The notes under the pieces were generated by a model, which was not told the origin of the DNA, ran no database searches, and saw only the letters and a program-made list of their open reading frames with translations. From contig CAZLXP010000032.1 of NCBI GenBank assembly GCA_964563535.1, forward strand, positions 1-24,484: a stretch of 24,484 nucleotides of DNA, given 5' to 3'. This DNA is from WVWN01 sp964563535. Lineage in GTDB: Bacteria > RBG-13-66-14 > B26-G2 > WVWN01. This document shows positions 1 to 7,045 of the stretch, piece after piece (position 1 is the stretch's first letter; each line of letters opens with the position of its first letter). The position numbers were made by a program, and so were the translations under genes.

Positions 1-151
1 GGGGGTCCATGCCGTCGATGGCGAGGACGATGACCTTACGGCCGACGGGCTTGGGTTTGCCGGCGCAGGCCTCGAGCAGCGGCGCGAGGCCGCCGGCGGC
101 CGCGGCCGCGGCGCCCGTCCCGGTCGCCCTTAAAAAATCACGCCTTTTCAT
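1..151 (-). CDS. Tat-exported alkaline-phosphatase-superfamily protein, N-terminal fragment (runs off the left edge)
   Basis: Only the first 50 codons are in the window. The start ATG is at 151-149 and overlaps the last 14 nt of the upstream phosphatase gene, which suggests translational coupling. The N-terminus MKRRDFLRATGTG followed by a poly-Ala stretch and GGLAPLLEACAG is a textbook twin-arginine (Tat) signal: RRDFLRA motif, then a weakly hydrophobic small-residue core. A Cys at residue 29 lies near the end of this region, so a Tat lipoprotein is possible. Immediately after it comes KVIVLAIDGMDP, which lines up with VVILGLDGLSP and AVVVGLDGVPH in the two upstream genes and carries the first metal-binding Asp of the AP/type I phosphodiesterase fold. 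The enzyme is therefore probably folded in the cytoplasm with its metals and exported by Tat. The substrate is unknown, and the rest of the catalytic residues lie outside the window. Confidence 0.85.
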   Translation of the reverse strand, partial: MKRRDFLRATGTGAAAAAAGGLAPLLEACAGKPKPVGRKVIVLAIDGMDP

Positions 152-2264
152 TTTCGTTCTTTTCGATCTCTTCCGGCCCCGGTGGGAGTTCCAACGCGAG
201 CGCCCGCCCCTCCATGTAAGGCGGCGGGGCGACGCCGAATAGGGCCAGCACCGTAGGGGCCAGGTCCACCATCCGCGGGCCGTCGGTCGATACCCGGGCG
301 TTGGAGAAGAGGACCCCCGGGACGAGTTCGGCGGCGATGCAGTGGTCGCCGGACCACGCCTTGACGTTGTCCTCGAAGACGTCGCCGGCGGTGCCGCCGG
401 TGGCGGAATCCCAGCTCGCCCGGTAGCCGGCGTCGTAACCGACGACGAGCTCGGGGCCGCCGTCGAGGTAGGGCCCGGCGTACATATCGGCGAGGTCGTA
501 TACGTCTCGCACGGCCGCGCGGCCGCGCGCGTCGTCGCGCAGCCCTTTCAATTTTTCGGCGATCTCTTTTTTAAGGGCCCGAACCTCGTCGTGCGGCACG
601 ATGCCTTGCTTCTCGCGGCCGGCGACGTTCAAGTAGATGCCGGCCAGGCCCAGGGCGTAGGCTTTGGTCCGGCGCCAATCGACGCCCGCCAGCCATTTGC
701 CCCCCGCGGCGCCGTCCTTCAACGTTAAATAACCCTCGCGCGCGAGCCAGGCGTTTACGTTGACGCCGCGCTCGAAGGGGGCGAAGCCGTGGTCCGACAT
801 GACGAACAATAGGTCTCCCGGCGCGAGCCTCGCCGCCGTCGCGCCGGCCAGCGCGTCCATCTTCACGTACATGTCCGCGACCGCGCCGGCGTATTTTTCC
901 GTATCCCGGCCGGCGTTCGCCGGGTGGCCGGGGGTTAGGTAGCGGAAGAACATGTGTTGAACGCGGTCGGGGGCGTCGAAGACGCAGGCCACGACGCCGC
1001 GGCGCGTTTTCTCGAGCGCGTCGAAGAACATGCGTTCGCGCTCGTCGTGGTGTCGCCATACCTGCTCGAGGAATTGCCCCTCGTCAATGACGCCCTCGTT
1101 CAACGCCCACGTGTCCTCGGCCAGGCCGAGGGTGGCATACCGGCCCAACAGCTTCGCGAGGTAAACGGCGTAGACGTAGGGATGGGAGATGGGCAGCGCC
1201 GGCCGGTCGGGGTCGACGTGGATGGGCGTGACGTACATCGCGAAAGGCTCGAGCGACTTCACGAGGAAGCGGGCTATGCCGCGCACGCGGACGCCGAGGC
1301 CGGCGGCGAACGCCACCGGCGTCCAATCCGAATATTCGCCCACGCGGAGTTTTATCCGCGTCCCGTTCAAGTCCAACGTCGCCCCGGCCTCGCCGCGGCC
1401 GCCCCTGACCTTGAACCGAAGCCGAAGTTGTTCGCTTCGGCGCCTGAGGGGGTTGTCCGGCCCGAGCAAATACGACGACACCTCGTGGCCGCGGCGTTCC
1501 ACTTTTATGCACTGGCCGCCCTCGCTCACGGCGGCGTCGCCCGCTTCGTAATAATAGGAGAACGTGCCCTGCGTGCCCAAAAGGTCCGGCACGCACATGG
1601 CCGAGAGCGATACGCCGTAGAACTTCTCGGGCGGGAAGGTTATGGGGACGCGGATGACGTTAGAGAAGACGCCGTGGTCCCCCAGGACCTTCCAGAAGGG
1701 TTTACTTTTACGCAGCAGGCGGACGGCGGGCTTTCCGAGGGGTAGGCGGTATTTCCCCAGGTTGAGGTAGCGGCGCGGCGGCCCGATGCGCGCGGAAGAC
1801 AGGTCCGGTAGATAGGTGGCGCGGTCGCGGGTGAGGAAGTCGAAGATGTTGTGGCGCGCCGGCGACGTGCCGGTTTGGAACGAGGACCACGCCACCGGCG
1901 ACACCGCCGGCACCGTCGTCGCGAGGGGTTTGAACGTGCCCTCCGCGGCGAGGCGGGCGAGGTGGGGGAGTTTGCCGGCGGCCATCATCTCGCGGGCGAT
2001 CTTGGGCGAGAGGCCGTCGAGGCCGAGGATGACGACGCGGCCTACGCGCGCCTTCGCGGGCGCGCGGCGCCGCCTTAGGCGCCGCACGAGCCGGCGGAAC
2101 GGCAGCGTCAAAAGCGCGAAGACCGCCAGGACGAGGCTCGCGAAGACGGCGAAGAAGGACGTGACGACGGCGAAGCCGGCGCCCGGGCCGACGTAGCCGT
2201 AGGCCGCGGGCACGGCCGCCAACGCCCCCCCTACGATCGGTATTAGTTTCGCTCGCAAAGACAT
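138..2264 (-). CDS. membrane-anchored alkaline-phosphatase-superfamily phosphohydrolase/phosphodiesterase (708 aa)
   Basis: This is an AP-superfamily enzyme of the type I phosphodiesterase / predicted phosphohydrolase-phosphomutase group. Residues about 7-57 form two hydrophobic segments followed by an Arg-rich stretch (FRRLVRRLRRRR), so the protein should be anchored in the inner membrane. The catalytic domain starts at VVILGLDGLSP (Asp83). The nucleophile region is VSPVAWSSFQTG (residues 121-132). Further metal-ligand motifs are FDAPDRVQHMFF (Asp433, His437), SDHGF (Asp491, His492) and SGDHC (His641), so the usual ligand set is present and the enzyme is probably active. Residues about 235-345 look like an inserted beta-rich domain that the shorter upstream paralogue lacks. 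The gene lies 9 bp downstream of that paralogue and overlaps a third one, so it is the middle of a three-gene operon. The family spans nucleotide pyrophosphatases, phosphoglycerate mutases and phosphoethanolamine transferases; I cannot name the substrate. Confidence 0.85.
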   Translation of the reverse strand: MSLRAKLIPIVGGALAAVPAAYGYVGPGAGFAVVTSFFAVFASLVLAVFALLTLPFRRLVRRLRRRRAPAKARVGRVVILGLDGLSPKIAREMMAAGKLPHLARLAAEGTFKPLATTVPAVSPVAWSSFQTGTSPARHNIFDFLTRDRATYLPDLSSARIGPPRRYLNLGKYRLPLGKPAVRLLRKSKPFWKVLGDHGVFSNVIRVPITFPPEKFYGVSLSAMCVPDLLGTQGTFSYYYEAGDAAVSEGGQCIKVERRGHEVSSYLLGPDNPLRRRSEQLRLRFKVRGGRGEAGATLDLNGTRIKLRVGEYSDWTPVAFAAGLGVRVRGIARFLVKSLEPFAMYVTPIHVDPDRPALPISHPYVYAVYLAKLLGRYATLGLAEDTWALNEGVIDEGQFLEQVWRHHDERERMFFDALEKTRRGVVACVFDAPDRVQHMFFRYLTPGHPANAGRDTEKYAGAVADMYVKMDALAGATAARLAPGDLLFVMSDHGFAPFERGVNVNAWLAREGYLTLKDGAAGGKWLAGVDWRRTKAYALGLAGIYLNVAGREKQGIVPHDEVRALKKEIAEKLKGLRDDARGRAAVRDVYDLADMYAGPYLDGGPELVVGYDAGYRASWDSATGGTAGDVFEDNVKAWSGDHCIAAELVPGVLFSNARVSTDGPRMVDLAPTVLALFGVAPPPYMEGRALALELPPGPEEIEKNENEKA

Positions 2265-2273
2265 CGGCGGGAA

Positions 2274-3557
2274 CTAATAATTGGCCAATATGAGGCCCGC
2301 AAGGTCCGTAATCTTGACGCCGGGCGGCGGCGGTTGCGCCGACCAGAAGACGGCGTCGTCGTACGTGTGCATCCCGCTGAGGTTCGTTTTCGCGAAGACC
2401 TCGGCCTTGCCGAGGTGGGCCTTGAGGTCGAAGCCGTGGTGCGCCACCGCGACCAGGTCCGGCCCGTTCGCGGCGTAGGGGCCGTCGTAGATCTCGCCGC
2501 GGTCGAAGACCCTTCTGATCACCGGCCGGCCGTTGTAGCTCAGCGCCAAAAGGCCTTCGGTTATTTCGGCTTTAACCGCCGGAACGTCGCCGGGGCGTAC
2601 CGCGCCGCGAGGGTATTTGCCGGCGACGTTTACGTAAATGCGGTTGGGGTCGAGGGCGAAGGCCCGGGTCCCGGCCGCCAATGCCGCCAGCGAATCGTTT
2701 TTGCCGCCGTCGAAAGTCAGGAATCCTTCCTGGACGAGCCACGTGTTGAGGTAGACCTCCCGTTCGACGGCGCAGAACCCGTGGTCGGAAAGTACGTAGA
2801 ACGCGGCGCCCGCCTGGCGCGCCCGGGCAAACATGTCGCCTACGAATCGGTCCACTTCGCGGTAATAGTCCAGGCAAAAGCGGTGGCGGGGATGTCCCTC
2901 GTCCGCCAGCGCGTCCCACAGGTAGTGGTGGAGGCGGTCGGTGCCGGTCACGACGACCTCGAAGTAGTGCCACTCCTCGTTTTCCCAGAGGTACGCCGCG
3001 GCCTTGCGGCGGCCGTCGAGCGTCGCCGTCAGTTGCTTCTGCAGGAGGTCGTGGTCTTCCCGGCACTTCACGGTGTCGACGTCGATTTCATAACCGAGTT
3101 GGCGGAGCTTCGTCCGGAGCGGCGGCGGCATTATGGCCCGGTCGAAATCCACCGCGACGAAACCGGCGACGAGGGCGCCGTTGATAGCGCCGGCCGGGTA
3201 CGTCGACGGCTGGTTTATGACGACGGAGCGTTTGCCGACGCGGCCGAGCCGGTCCCATATCGTGGGCGCCTTGACGTCGGCCGAGCTCGTGAAGCGCACG
3301 TCGTACGTGCCGGCCTTTAATTCGGTGAAACCGAAGACGCCGTGGCCGCCCGGATTCAGGCCGGTGGCGAAGGAGGGCCATGAGACGGCCGAAATCTCCG
3401 GCAGCGTTACGGTCATACGGGCGAACCGTTCCGCCCGGCCGAGCTCCGCAAGGTACGGCGTCGCGCCGTCGGCGACGAGCTTTTCGACCAACGAGTGCGG
3501 CACGCCGTCCAGGCCTACGACGACGGCCTTCCTTTTTTTCTTATTGAAAAGACCCAT
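2274..3557 (-). CDS. alkaline-phosphatase-superfamily phosphohydrolase, cytoplasmic type (427 aa)
   Basis: First gene of the phosphatase operon. It has no signal peptide or membrane segment: MGLFNKKKRK runs straight into AVVVGLDGVPH with the first metal Asp (Asp17). The nucleophile loop is SAVSWPSFATGLNP (56-69), followed by GGHGVFGF. The other metal motifs are GTDRLHHYLWD (Asp207, His210/211), LSDHGF (Asp258, His259) and SGMHTYDDA (His397). All the ligands expected for a two-metal AP-superfamily site are visible. The length fits the compact 'predicted phosphohydrolase or phosphomutase' subgroup. No convincing Shine-Dalgarno precedes the ATG; instead a hairpin lies directly upstream of it. 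The substrate is unknown. The two downstream paralogues are membrane-anchored and Tat-exported, so the operon places one related enzyme in each of three locations. Confidence 0.85.
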   Translation of the reverse strand: MGLFNKKKRKAVVVGLDGVPHSLVEKLVADGATPYLAELGRAERFARMTVTLPEISAVSWPSFATGLNPGGHGVFGFTELKAGTYDVRFTSSADVKAPTIWDRLGRVGKRSVVINQPSTYPAGAINGALVAGFVAVDFDRAIMPPPLRTKLRQLGYEIDVDTVKCREDHDLLQKQLTATLDGRRKAAAYLWENEEWHYFEVVVTGTDRLHHYLWDALADEGHPRHRFCLDYYREVDRFVGDMFARARQAGAAFYVLSDHGFCAVEREVYLNTWLVQEGFLTFDGGKNDSLAALAAGTRAFALDPNRIYVNVAGKYPRGAVRPGDVPAVKAEITEGLLALSYNGRPVIRRVFDRGEIYDGPYAANGPDLVAVAHHGFDLKAHLGKAEVFAKTNLSGMHTYDDAVFWSAQPPPPGVKITDLAGLILANY

Positions 3558-3563
3558 AATTAA

Positions 3564-3583
3564 AAGGCCCGCCGGTCGGCCTT
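3564..3583 (-). promoter_or_regulatory. hairpin in the 5' leader of the phosphatase operon
   Basis: In the minus-strand mRNA, AAGGCC and GGCCTT form a 6-bp perfect stem around an 8-nt loop. The stem is followed by UUUUAAUU and then the ATG of the first phosphatase gene. It sits between the predicted transcription start (about 3587) and the start codon. It could be a weak attenuator or a structure controlling initiation. It is short, so chance is possible. Confidence 0.35.
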
Positions 3584-3593
3584 ACGAGGCATA

Positions 3594-3622
3594 ATTATAA
3601 GGTAAAACGCCGTTTATGTCAA
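3594..3622 (-). promoter_or_regulatory. consensus sigma-70 promoter of the phosphatase operon
   Basis: On the minus strand, TTGACA (3622-3617) is followed after exactly 17 bp by TATAAT (3599-3594). Both boxes match the consensus perfectly. The predicted start is near 3587, which gives a leader of about 30 nt. Confidence 0.85.
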
Positions 3623-3673
3623 ATCGTGCCGCGTTTAAACGGCGGCGCCGCGCACCGCCGGGCGCTAAGATGA

Positions 3674-3697
3674 AGCCCGCCCCGAAAGGCGGGCTTC
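3674..3697 (-). terminator. hairpin downstream of the 68-aa membrane protein gene
   Basis: AAGCCCGCC (3674-3682) and GGCGGGCTT (3689-3697) form a perfect 9-bp GC-rich stem with a 6-nt loop, 24 nt past the stop of the minus-strand micro-protein gene. There is no good U-tract on either side, so termination may be weak. The same GCCCGCC/GGCGGGC stem type recurs after other genes in this window. Confidence 0.55.
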
Positions 3698-3721
3698 GCG
3701 CCAGGAGAGGAGAGTTGAGGA

Positions 3722-3928
3722 TTAACGTACGGGCAAGGCTTCGATAATAATAGTATCCGGGGGGAACGCCTGGATTACGACCCCGTTCGCCGGCCGGGCC
3801 GCATGCGTCGCGACGTTCTTCGCCTGCATTTCGCCGGGCCCGAGAACGCCGGCGCGTATCAGGAAAATAAAAGATAAAGCCAATATGGCAAAAATTCCTA
3901 AAATATTTATCACGTTGGACCTGAACAT
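3722..3928 (-). CDS. 68-aa single-helix membrane or secreted protein of unknown function
   Basis: The ATG at 3928 is preceded by CCGGAGGTCACGAA, a strong Shine-Dalgarno at normal spacing, which decides this frame over a longer overlapping reading frame. The protein has one hydrophobic segment (about residues 7-26, NILGIFAILALSFIFLIRAG). A short extracytoplasmic tail of about 40 residues follows, ending in a beta-like PPDTIIIEALPVR. I do not recognise a family. A plausible promoter (TTTACG, 16 bp, TAAAAT) lies upstream, and a hairpin follows the gene. It is divergent from the Rrf2-type regulator gene 260 bp away, which makes it a candidate target of that regulator (inference). Confidence 0.7.
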   Translation of the reverse strand: MFRSNVINILGIFAILALSFIFLIRAGVLGPGEMQAKNVATHAARPANGVVIQAFPPDTIIIEALPVR

Positions 3929-4124
3929 TTCGTGACCTCCGGATTTTCGTCGTCGCTTTCATATTTTAATACGACCTAACGACCCGTAAAGTTGCATAAA
4001 AAATACCCGCGTTTTCGGCGGCCTTGGCGTAATGAAGATACATATTTTTTATAGTCGGCGTATGGCTTCGATTAGGGGCGCCGGCTTGGTTGCGTTTCGC
4101 GATTATAGGCGTGTTTTCGGCACC

Positions 4125-4153
4125 TTGACGCGGCGTTAAATATATATTATTAT
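4125..4153 (+). promoter_or_regulatory. promoter of the Rrf2-family regulator gene
   Basis: TTGACG (4125-4130), a 17-bp spacer and TATTAT (4148-4153) lie in an AT-rich patch. The predicted start is near 4160, followed by a GGAG Shine-Dalgarno about 10 nt before the ATG at 4189. Confidence 0.7.
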
Positions 4154-4188
4154 ACCCATCGGAATACTCTACTATAGGAGAAATTTTT

Positions 4189-4590
4189 ATGAAACTTACT
4201 ACCCGCAGCGAGTACGCTTTGCTGGCGTTGCTCTTTCTCGCGCGGCATTATTCCGAGGAGTATAGGACCGTCGAGGCCGTGGCCGGGGCGGAAGATATAC
4301 CCCATAAATACCTCGAGCAGATAATGTTGGCGTTAAAGCGCGCGGGGTACGTGCGCAGCTCCAAAGGGCAGCACGGCGGCTACAGGCTCGCGAAGCCGGC
4401 CGAAAGTATAACCTTGGCCGAAATCGTCCGCCTTTTCGACGGCGCCCTCGCGCCCACCGACTCCGTGAGCGAACATTTCTACGGGTCTACGCCGGTGGAA
4501 AAGGAGCAAAAGCTGGTGGCGTTGTTCAAGGATATCCGCGATTACGCCGCCACCAAGCTCGAGCTGACGACGCTGGCCGACGTCTCCTGA
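4189..4590 (+). CDS. Rrf2-family transcriptional regulator without cysteines
   Basis: A 133-aa protein with the Rrf2 winged-helix signature: MKLTTRSEYALLALLFLA at the N-terminus, the recognition region IPHKYLEQIMLALKRAGYVRS (about 38-58), the wing SKGQHGGYRLAK (59-70), and ITLAEIVRLFDGALAP after it. Length and domain order are normal for the family. Known members such as IscR, NsrR and RsrR use three Cys residues around positions 90-110 to bind an Fe-S cluster. This protein has no Cys anywhere; the region reads APTDSVSEHFYGSTPVEKE. If it senses something it does so without a Cys-ligated cluster, as reported for cysteine-free family members such as CymR. The gene appears monocistronic and divergent from a small membrane protein gene. 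The target genes are unknown. Confidence 0.9.
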   Translation: MKLTTRSEYALLALLFLARHYSEEYRTVEAVAGAEDIPHKYLEQIMLALKRAGYVRSSKGQHGGYRLAKPAESITLAEIVRLFDGALAPTDSVSEHFYGSTPVEKEQKLVALFKDIRDYAATKLELTTLADVS

Positions 4591-4750
4591 CGGCCCCGCC
4601 GAAAGGCCCGTCTTACGAAGGAAATATAGGTTAAATTTAAGGTGGCTTTGACGTCATCCAAACGGGTATAAACGAACCGGCCAGGCCGGGACGATTTAAT
4701 ATATAACCGTTGGCCGTCGCGACGGATTCGCCGCCCAGGAGGTTTTAATT

Positions 4751-5428
4751 ATGAGGGACTTTTACGTTATTGTCTTAACGGTTGCGGTTTTTGCGACGGC
4801 GGTATCCTTGGCGGGGTGCCGGAAGAAGGCGGAGGCGCCGGCGACGGCCGAATCCGCCGCCGAAACCGTCGCCGCGGCCAAGGCGCCCGAAACGCCCCTC
4901 ACGCTATCCGCCCAGGCGCAGAAGCTCCCGCCCGGGACGGAGGTCGCGGTTATAGATACCGCAAAGGGCATCATAGAAATCGAGCTTTTGACCAAGGAGA
5001 CGCCCAAGACCGCGGGCAACTTCGTCAAGCTGGTAGAGGAGAAATTTTACGACGGCATACCCTTCCACCGCGTCGAACCGGGCTTCGTAATCCAGGCGGG
5101 GGACGCGACGTTCGTGGGGCGCCAGAACCCGGCGGTCGGGGTCCCGGCCGAACCGGATAAGCGCAAGACGGTCCGCGGCGCCGTGTCCATGGCGCGCTCG
5201 ATGGCCCCCGGCGCCAAGGAGTACGGCGCTACCAGCCCGTCGCAGTTTTTCATCCTCACCGGCGACTCGCCGCACCTCGACCCCGATTTCTGCGTCTTCG
5301 GCGTCGTCGTGACCGGCATGGACGTGGTGGATAACACCCGGAAGGACGACGTGATTAAACGCATCCGCATCCTAAAAGTGGGCGAGGAACAACCGACCGC
5401 CGCGGAGACGGCGGCCGGAGGTCCGTAA
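4751..5428 (+). CDS. peptidyl-prolyl cis-trans isomerase, cyclophilin type, lipoprotein
   Basis: A 225-aa protein. The ATG follows AGGAGG at good spacing. The N-terminus is a lipoprotein signal: hydrophobic stretch, then VSLAGC with the lipid-attachment Cys at residue 23, followed by RKK and an Ala/Glu-rich linker. The cyclophilin fold starts near residue 70 (VAVIDTAKGIIEIELL). It includes TPKTAGNF, FYDGIPFHRVEPGFVIQAGD (catalytic Arg in FHR, plus Gln and Gly of QAGD), GAVSMARS, SQFFI, and DPDFCVFGVVVTGMDVVD. The Trp of eukaryotic cyclophilin A is absent, as in many bacterial forms. It probably assists folding of exported proteins from a membrane-anchored position. It is the first of two tandem paralogues; a hairpin terminator separates them. 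Confidence 0.92.
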   Translation: MRDFYVIVLTVAVFATAVSLAGCRKKAEAPATAESAAETVAAAKAPETPLTLSAQAQKLPPGTEVAVIDTAKGIIEIELLTKETPKTAGNFVKLVEEKFYDGIPFHRVEPGFVIQAGDATFVGRQNPAVGVPAEPDKRKTVRGAVSMARSMAPGAKEYGATSPSQFFILTGDSPHLDPDFCVFGVVVTGMDVVDNTRKDDVIKRIRILKVGEEQPTAAETAAGGP

Positions 5429-5452
5429 AGGCCGCGCGCCCTCGAGTTGACG

Positions 5453-5476
5453 AACCCGCCGCGAGGCGGGTTTAAA
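5453..5476 (+). terminator. intrinsic terminator after the first cyclophilin gene
   Basis: AACCCGCC (5453-5460), the loop GCGA, and GGCGGGTT (5465-5472) form a perfect 8-bp stem. TAAAATTT follows. The hairpin lies 24 nt past the stop codon. Confidence 0.7.
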
Positions 5477-5558
5477 ATTTGGGCGGTGGACAAAGCCCCG
5501 TCGTTAATTTATAGTAGCGGCGAATAAGCTATTTAAAAACGCCTGAGAGGTGGCGATC

Positions 5559-6215
5559 ATGAGATTCTATTTATGCGTCGCGTTCGCGGCGGCCCTTTCC
5601 GTACCCGCTCTCGCGTTCGCGGCGGCGGAGATATACGGCGGCGACGCCGTAGCCCTGGCAGTCGAGGAGGGGGAAGCGCCGCTCGAGCTCTCCGCCGAGG
5701 CCCGAAAGCTGCCCGCGGGTACGAAGGTCGCGGCGCTGGAACTCGACGGCGGCGGGGTGGTGGAGATTCAACTTTTGGTGGACGAGACTCCCAGGACCGC
5801 CGGCAACTTCATCGCCCTTGTCGAGGACGGCTTCTACGACGGCATTATCGTCCACCGCGTCGAGGACTTCGTCGTCCAGGCGGGCGACGCGACGCTCGTG
5901 GGCCGCGAGAACCCGGACCTATCGCTTGCGCTCGAGGCGGACGCGCGGCCGTGCCGCCGCGGCGCGGTATCCATGGCCCGGTACGCCTCGACCGACGAGA
6001 CGACGGGCCAAAGGGTATACGGCGAAACCAGCCCGACGCAGTTCTTCATTTTGAAATTAGACACCCCGCGCCTCGACCCGGATTTCTGCGTCTTCGGCGT
6101 AGTCGTTTCGGGTATGGACGTGGTCGATAAAATCGGCCGGGGCGACGTCATCAGACGCGCCCGCATCCTCGCCGCGGGCGGCGAAGGGGAGTCGCGCGCG
6201 ACGGTCGAGGAGTAG
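5559..6215 (+). CDS. secreted peptidyl-prolyl cis-trans isomerase, cyclophilin type (tandem paralogue)
   Basis: The ATG at 5559 is preferred over an in-frame GTG at 5550, because the Shine-Dalgarno GAGAGG ends at that GTG and is 8 nt from the ATG. The product is 218 aa. It has a Sec signal peptide (MRFYLCVAFAAALSVPALAFA) but no lipobox, so it should be periplasmic rather than lipidated. The cyclophilin domain is clearly paralogous to the upstream gene, including a shared lead-in (LSAEARKLPAGTKVA). Differences lie at the active site: IIVHRVEDFVVQAGD replaces IPFHRVEPGFVIQAGD, so Phe before HR is Val and one residue of the following turn is missing. The catalytic Arg and the QAGD and QFFIL motifs remain. 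Activity is likely but specificity may differ. The gene converges on mazG across a shared terminator. Confidence 0.9.
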   Translation: MRFYLCVAFAAALSVPALAFAAAEIYGGDAVALAVEEGEAPLELSAEARKLPAGTKVAALELDGGGVVEIQLLVDETPRTAGNFIALVEDGFYDGIIVHRVEDFVVQAGDATLVGRENPDLSLALEADARPCRRGAVSMARYASTDETTGQRVYGETSPTQFFILKLDTPRLDPDFCVFGVVVSGMDVVDKIGRGDVIRRARILAAGGEGESRATVEE

Positions 6216-6226
6216 CGGCCGCGCGT

Positions 6227-6252
6227 AAAAAACCCGCCTGGCGGCGGGTTTT
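6227..6252. terminator. bidirectional intrinsic terminator between convergent cyclophilin and mazG genes
   Basis: AAAACCCGCC (6229-6238), the loop TGGC, and GGCGGGTTTT (6243-6252) form a perfect 10-bp stem. A run of six A on the left gives U6 for minus-strand mazG transcripts. Four T on the right serve the plus-strand gene. Confidence 0.85.
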
Positions 6253-6275
6253 CGGGGCGCGCTTCCGACGAGTTG

Positions 6276-7034
6276 CTAGTCGCGCTTGGCCGCCTGCCAC
6301 TTCTCCTCCATCTGCTCGAGCGTCGCATCCGCGAGCTCCAAACCCTCGGCGGCGAGCGCGGCTTGCATGGCGTGGAAGCGGCGGACGAACTCGTCGTTCG
6401 TCATATTGAGGGCCTCGTCCGGGTCGATTTCCATATAACGGCACAGGTTTATCAGGGAGAAGAAAAGGTCGCCCAGCTCGGCGCGCAGGCGCTCCCGGTC
6501 GCGGCGCTCGAGTTCCCGTTTTAATTCCGCCACCTCTTCTTCGATTTTATCCCATACGCCGCGCGTGTCTTCCCACTCGAAGCCCACCGCGCGCGCGCGG
6601 TCCTGGATGCGCCGGGCGCGGAACATGGCCGGCAAGTTTTTCGGGATGCCGTCGAGGAGTTGTCGCCCCGCTTCCTCGCGGCCCTTTATCATCTCCCAGT
6701 TGGCGACGACTTCCGAGGGGCCCGAGACCTCGACGGCGCCGAAGACGTGGGGGTGCCGACGGACCAGTTTGTCGACGATGTATTCGGCGACGTCGGCGAT
6801 GGCGAACGCGCCGCGCTCTTCCGCCATGCGCGCGTGAAAGAATACGTGGAGGAGGACGTCGCCCAGTTCCTCTTTAAGGGCCCGGTCGTCGTTCGCGGAA
6901 ATGGCTTCCGCGGCCTCGTACGCTTCCTCAATAAGGAATCGGCGCATCGACGCGTGCGTTTGCTCGCGGTCCCACGGGCACTCCGACCGCAGCCGCGCGA
7001 CGACTTCCCAAAGTTCCCTCAGCTTCTCTTCCAT
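6276..7034 (-). CDS. mazG: nucleoside triphosphate pyrophosphohydrolase MazG
   Basis: A 252-aa protein of normal full length with two MazG domains. The N-terminal domain carries CPWDREQTHASMRRFLIEEA (about 19-38) and EELGDVLLHVFFHARM, which supply the Glu/Asp residues that bind Mg. The C-terminal domain repeats the pattern with KIEEEVAELKRE and ELGDLFFSLINLCRYMEIDP. MazG hydrolyses NTPs and dNTPs to monophosphates and pyrophosphate, as a house-cleaning enzyme in the cytoplasm. The ATG is at 7034; only a weak GGCGG lies upstream. The gene is divergent from birA with just 47 bp between the start codons, so their promoters overlap. The bidirectional hairpin at 6227-6252 ends its transcript. Confidence 0.95.
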   Translation of the reverse strand: MEEKLRELWEVVARLRSECPWDREQTHASMRRFLIEEAYEAAEAISANDDRALKEELGDVLLHVFFHARMAEERGAFAIADVAEYIVDKLVRRHPHVFGAVEVSGPSEVVANWEMIKGREEAGRQLLDGIPKNLPAMFRARRIQDRARAVGFEWEDTRGVWDKIEEEVAELKRELERRDRERLRAELGDLFFSLINLCRYMEIDPDEALNMTNDEFVRRFHAMQAALAAEGLELADATLEQMEEKWQAAKRD

Positions 7035-7045
7035 AATTAACCGCC

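Noticed and set aside
9..242. Plus-strand open frame at the left edge
   Set aside because: It is antisense to the Tat-signal gene fragment and the end of the phosphatase gene, both of which have clear family motifs.
954..1745. Plus-strand open frame (263 codons) opposite the 708-aa phosphatase
   Set aside because: It is an antisense shadow of a well-supported gene and its translation has no domain-like pattern.
2334..3320. Long plus-strand open frame (328 codons) opposite the 427-aa phosphatase
   Set aside because: It is antisense to a gene with a full set of AP-superfamily motifs and has no recognisable domain. Such frames are expected from GC-rich codon usage.
3582..3962. 126-codon minus-strand frame overlapping the 68-aa membrane protein
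   Set aside because: It lacks a Shine-Dalgarno, runs through the terminator hairpin and the phosphatase promoter, and has no coherent composition.
4648..4655. TGACGTCA palindrome upstream of the first cyclophilin gene as an operator
   Set aside because: It is only 8 bp, with no second copy and no matching regulator known here. The neighbouring -35/-10 spacing is also poor.
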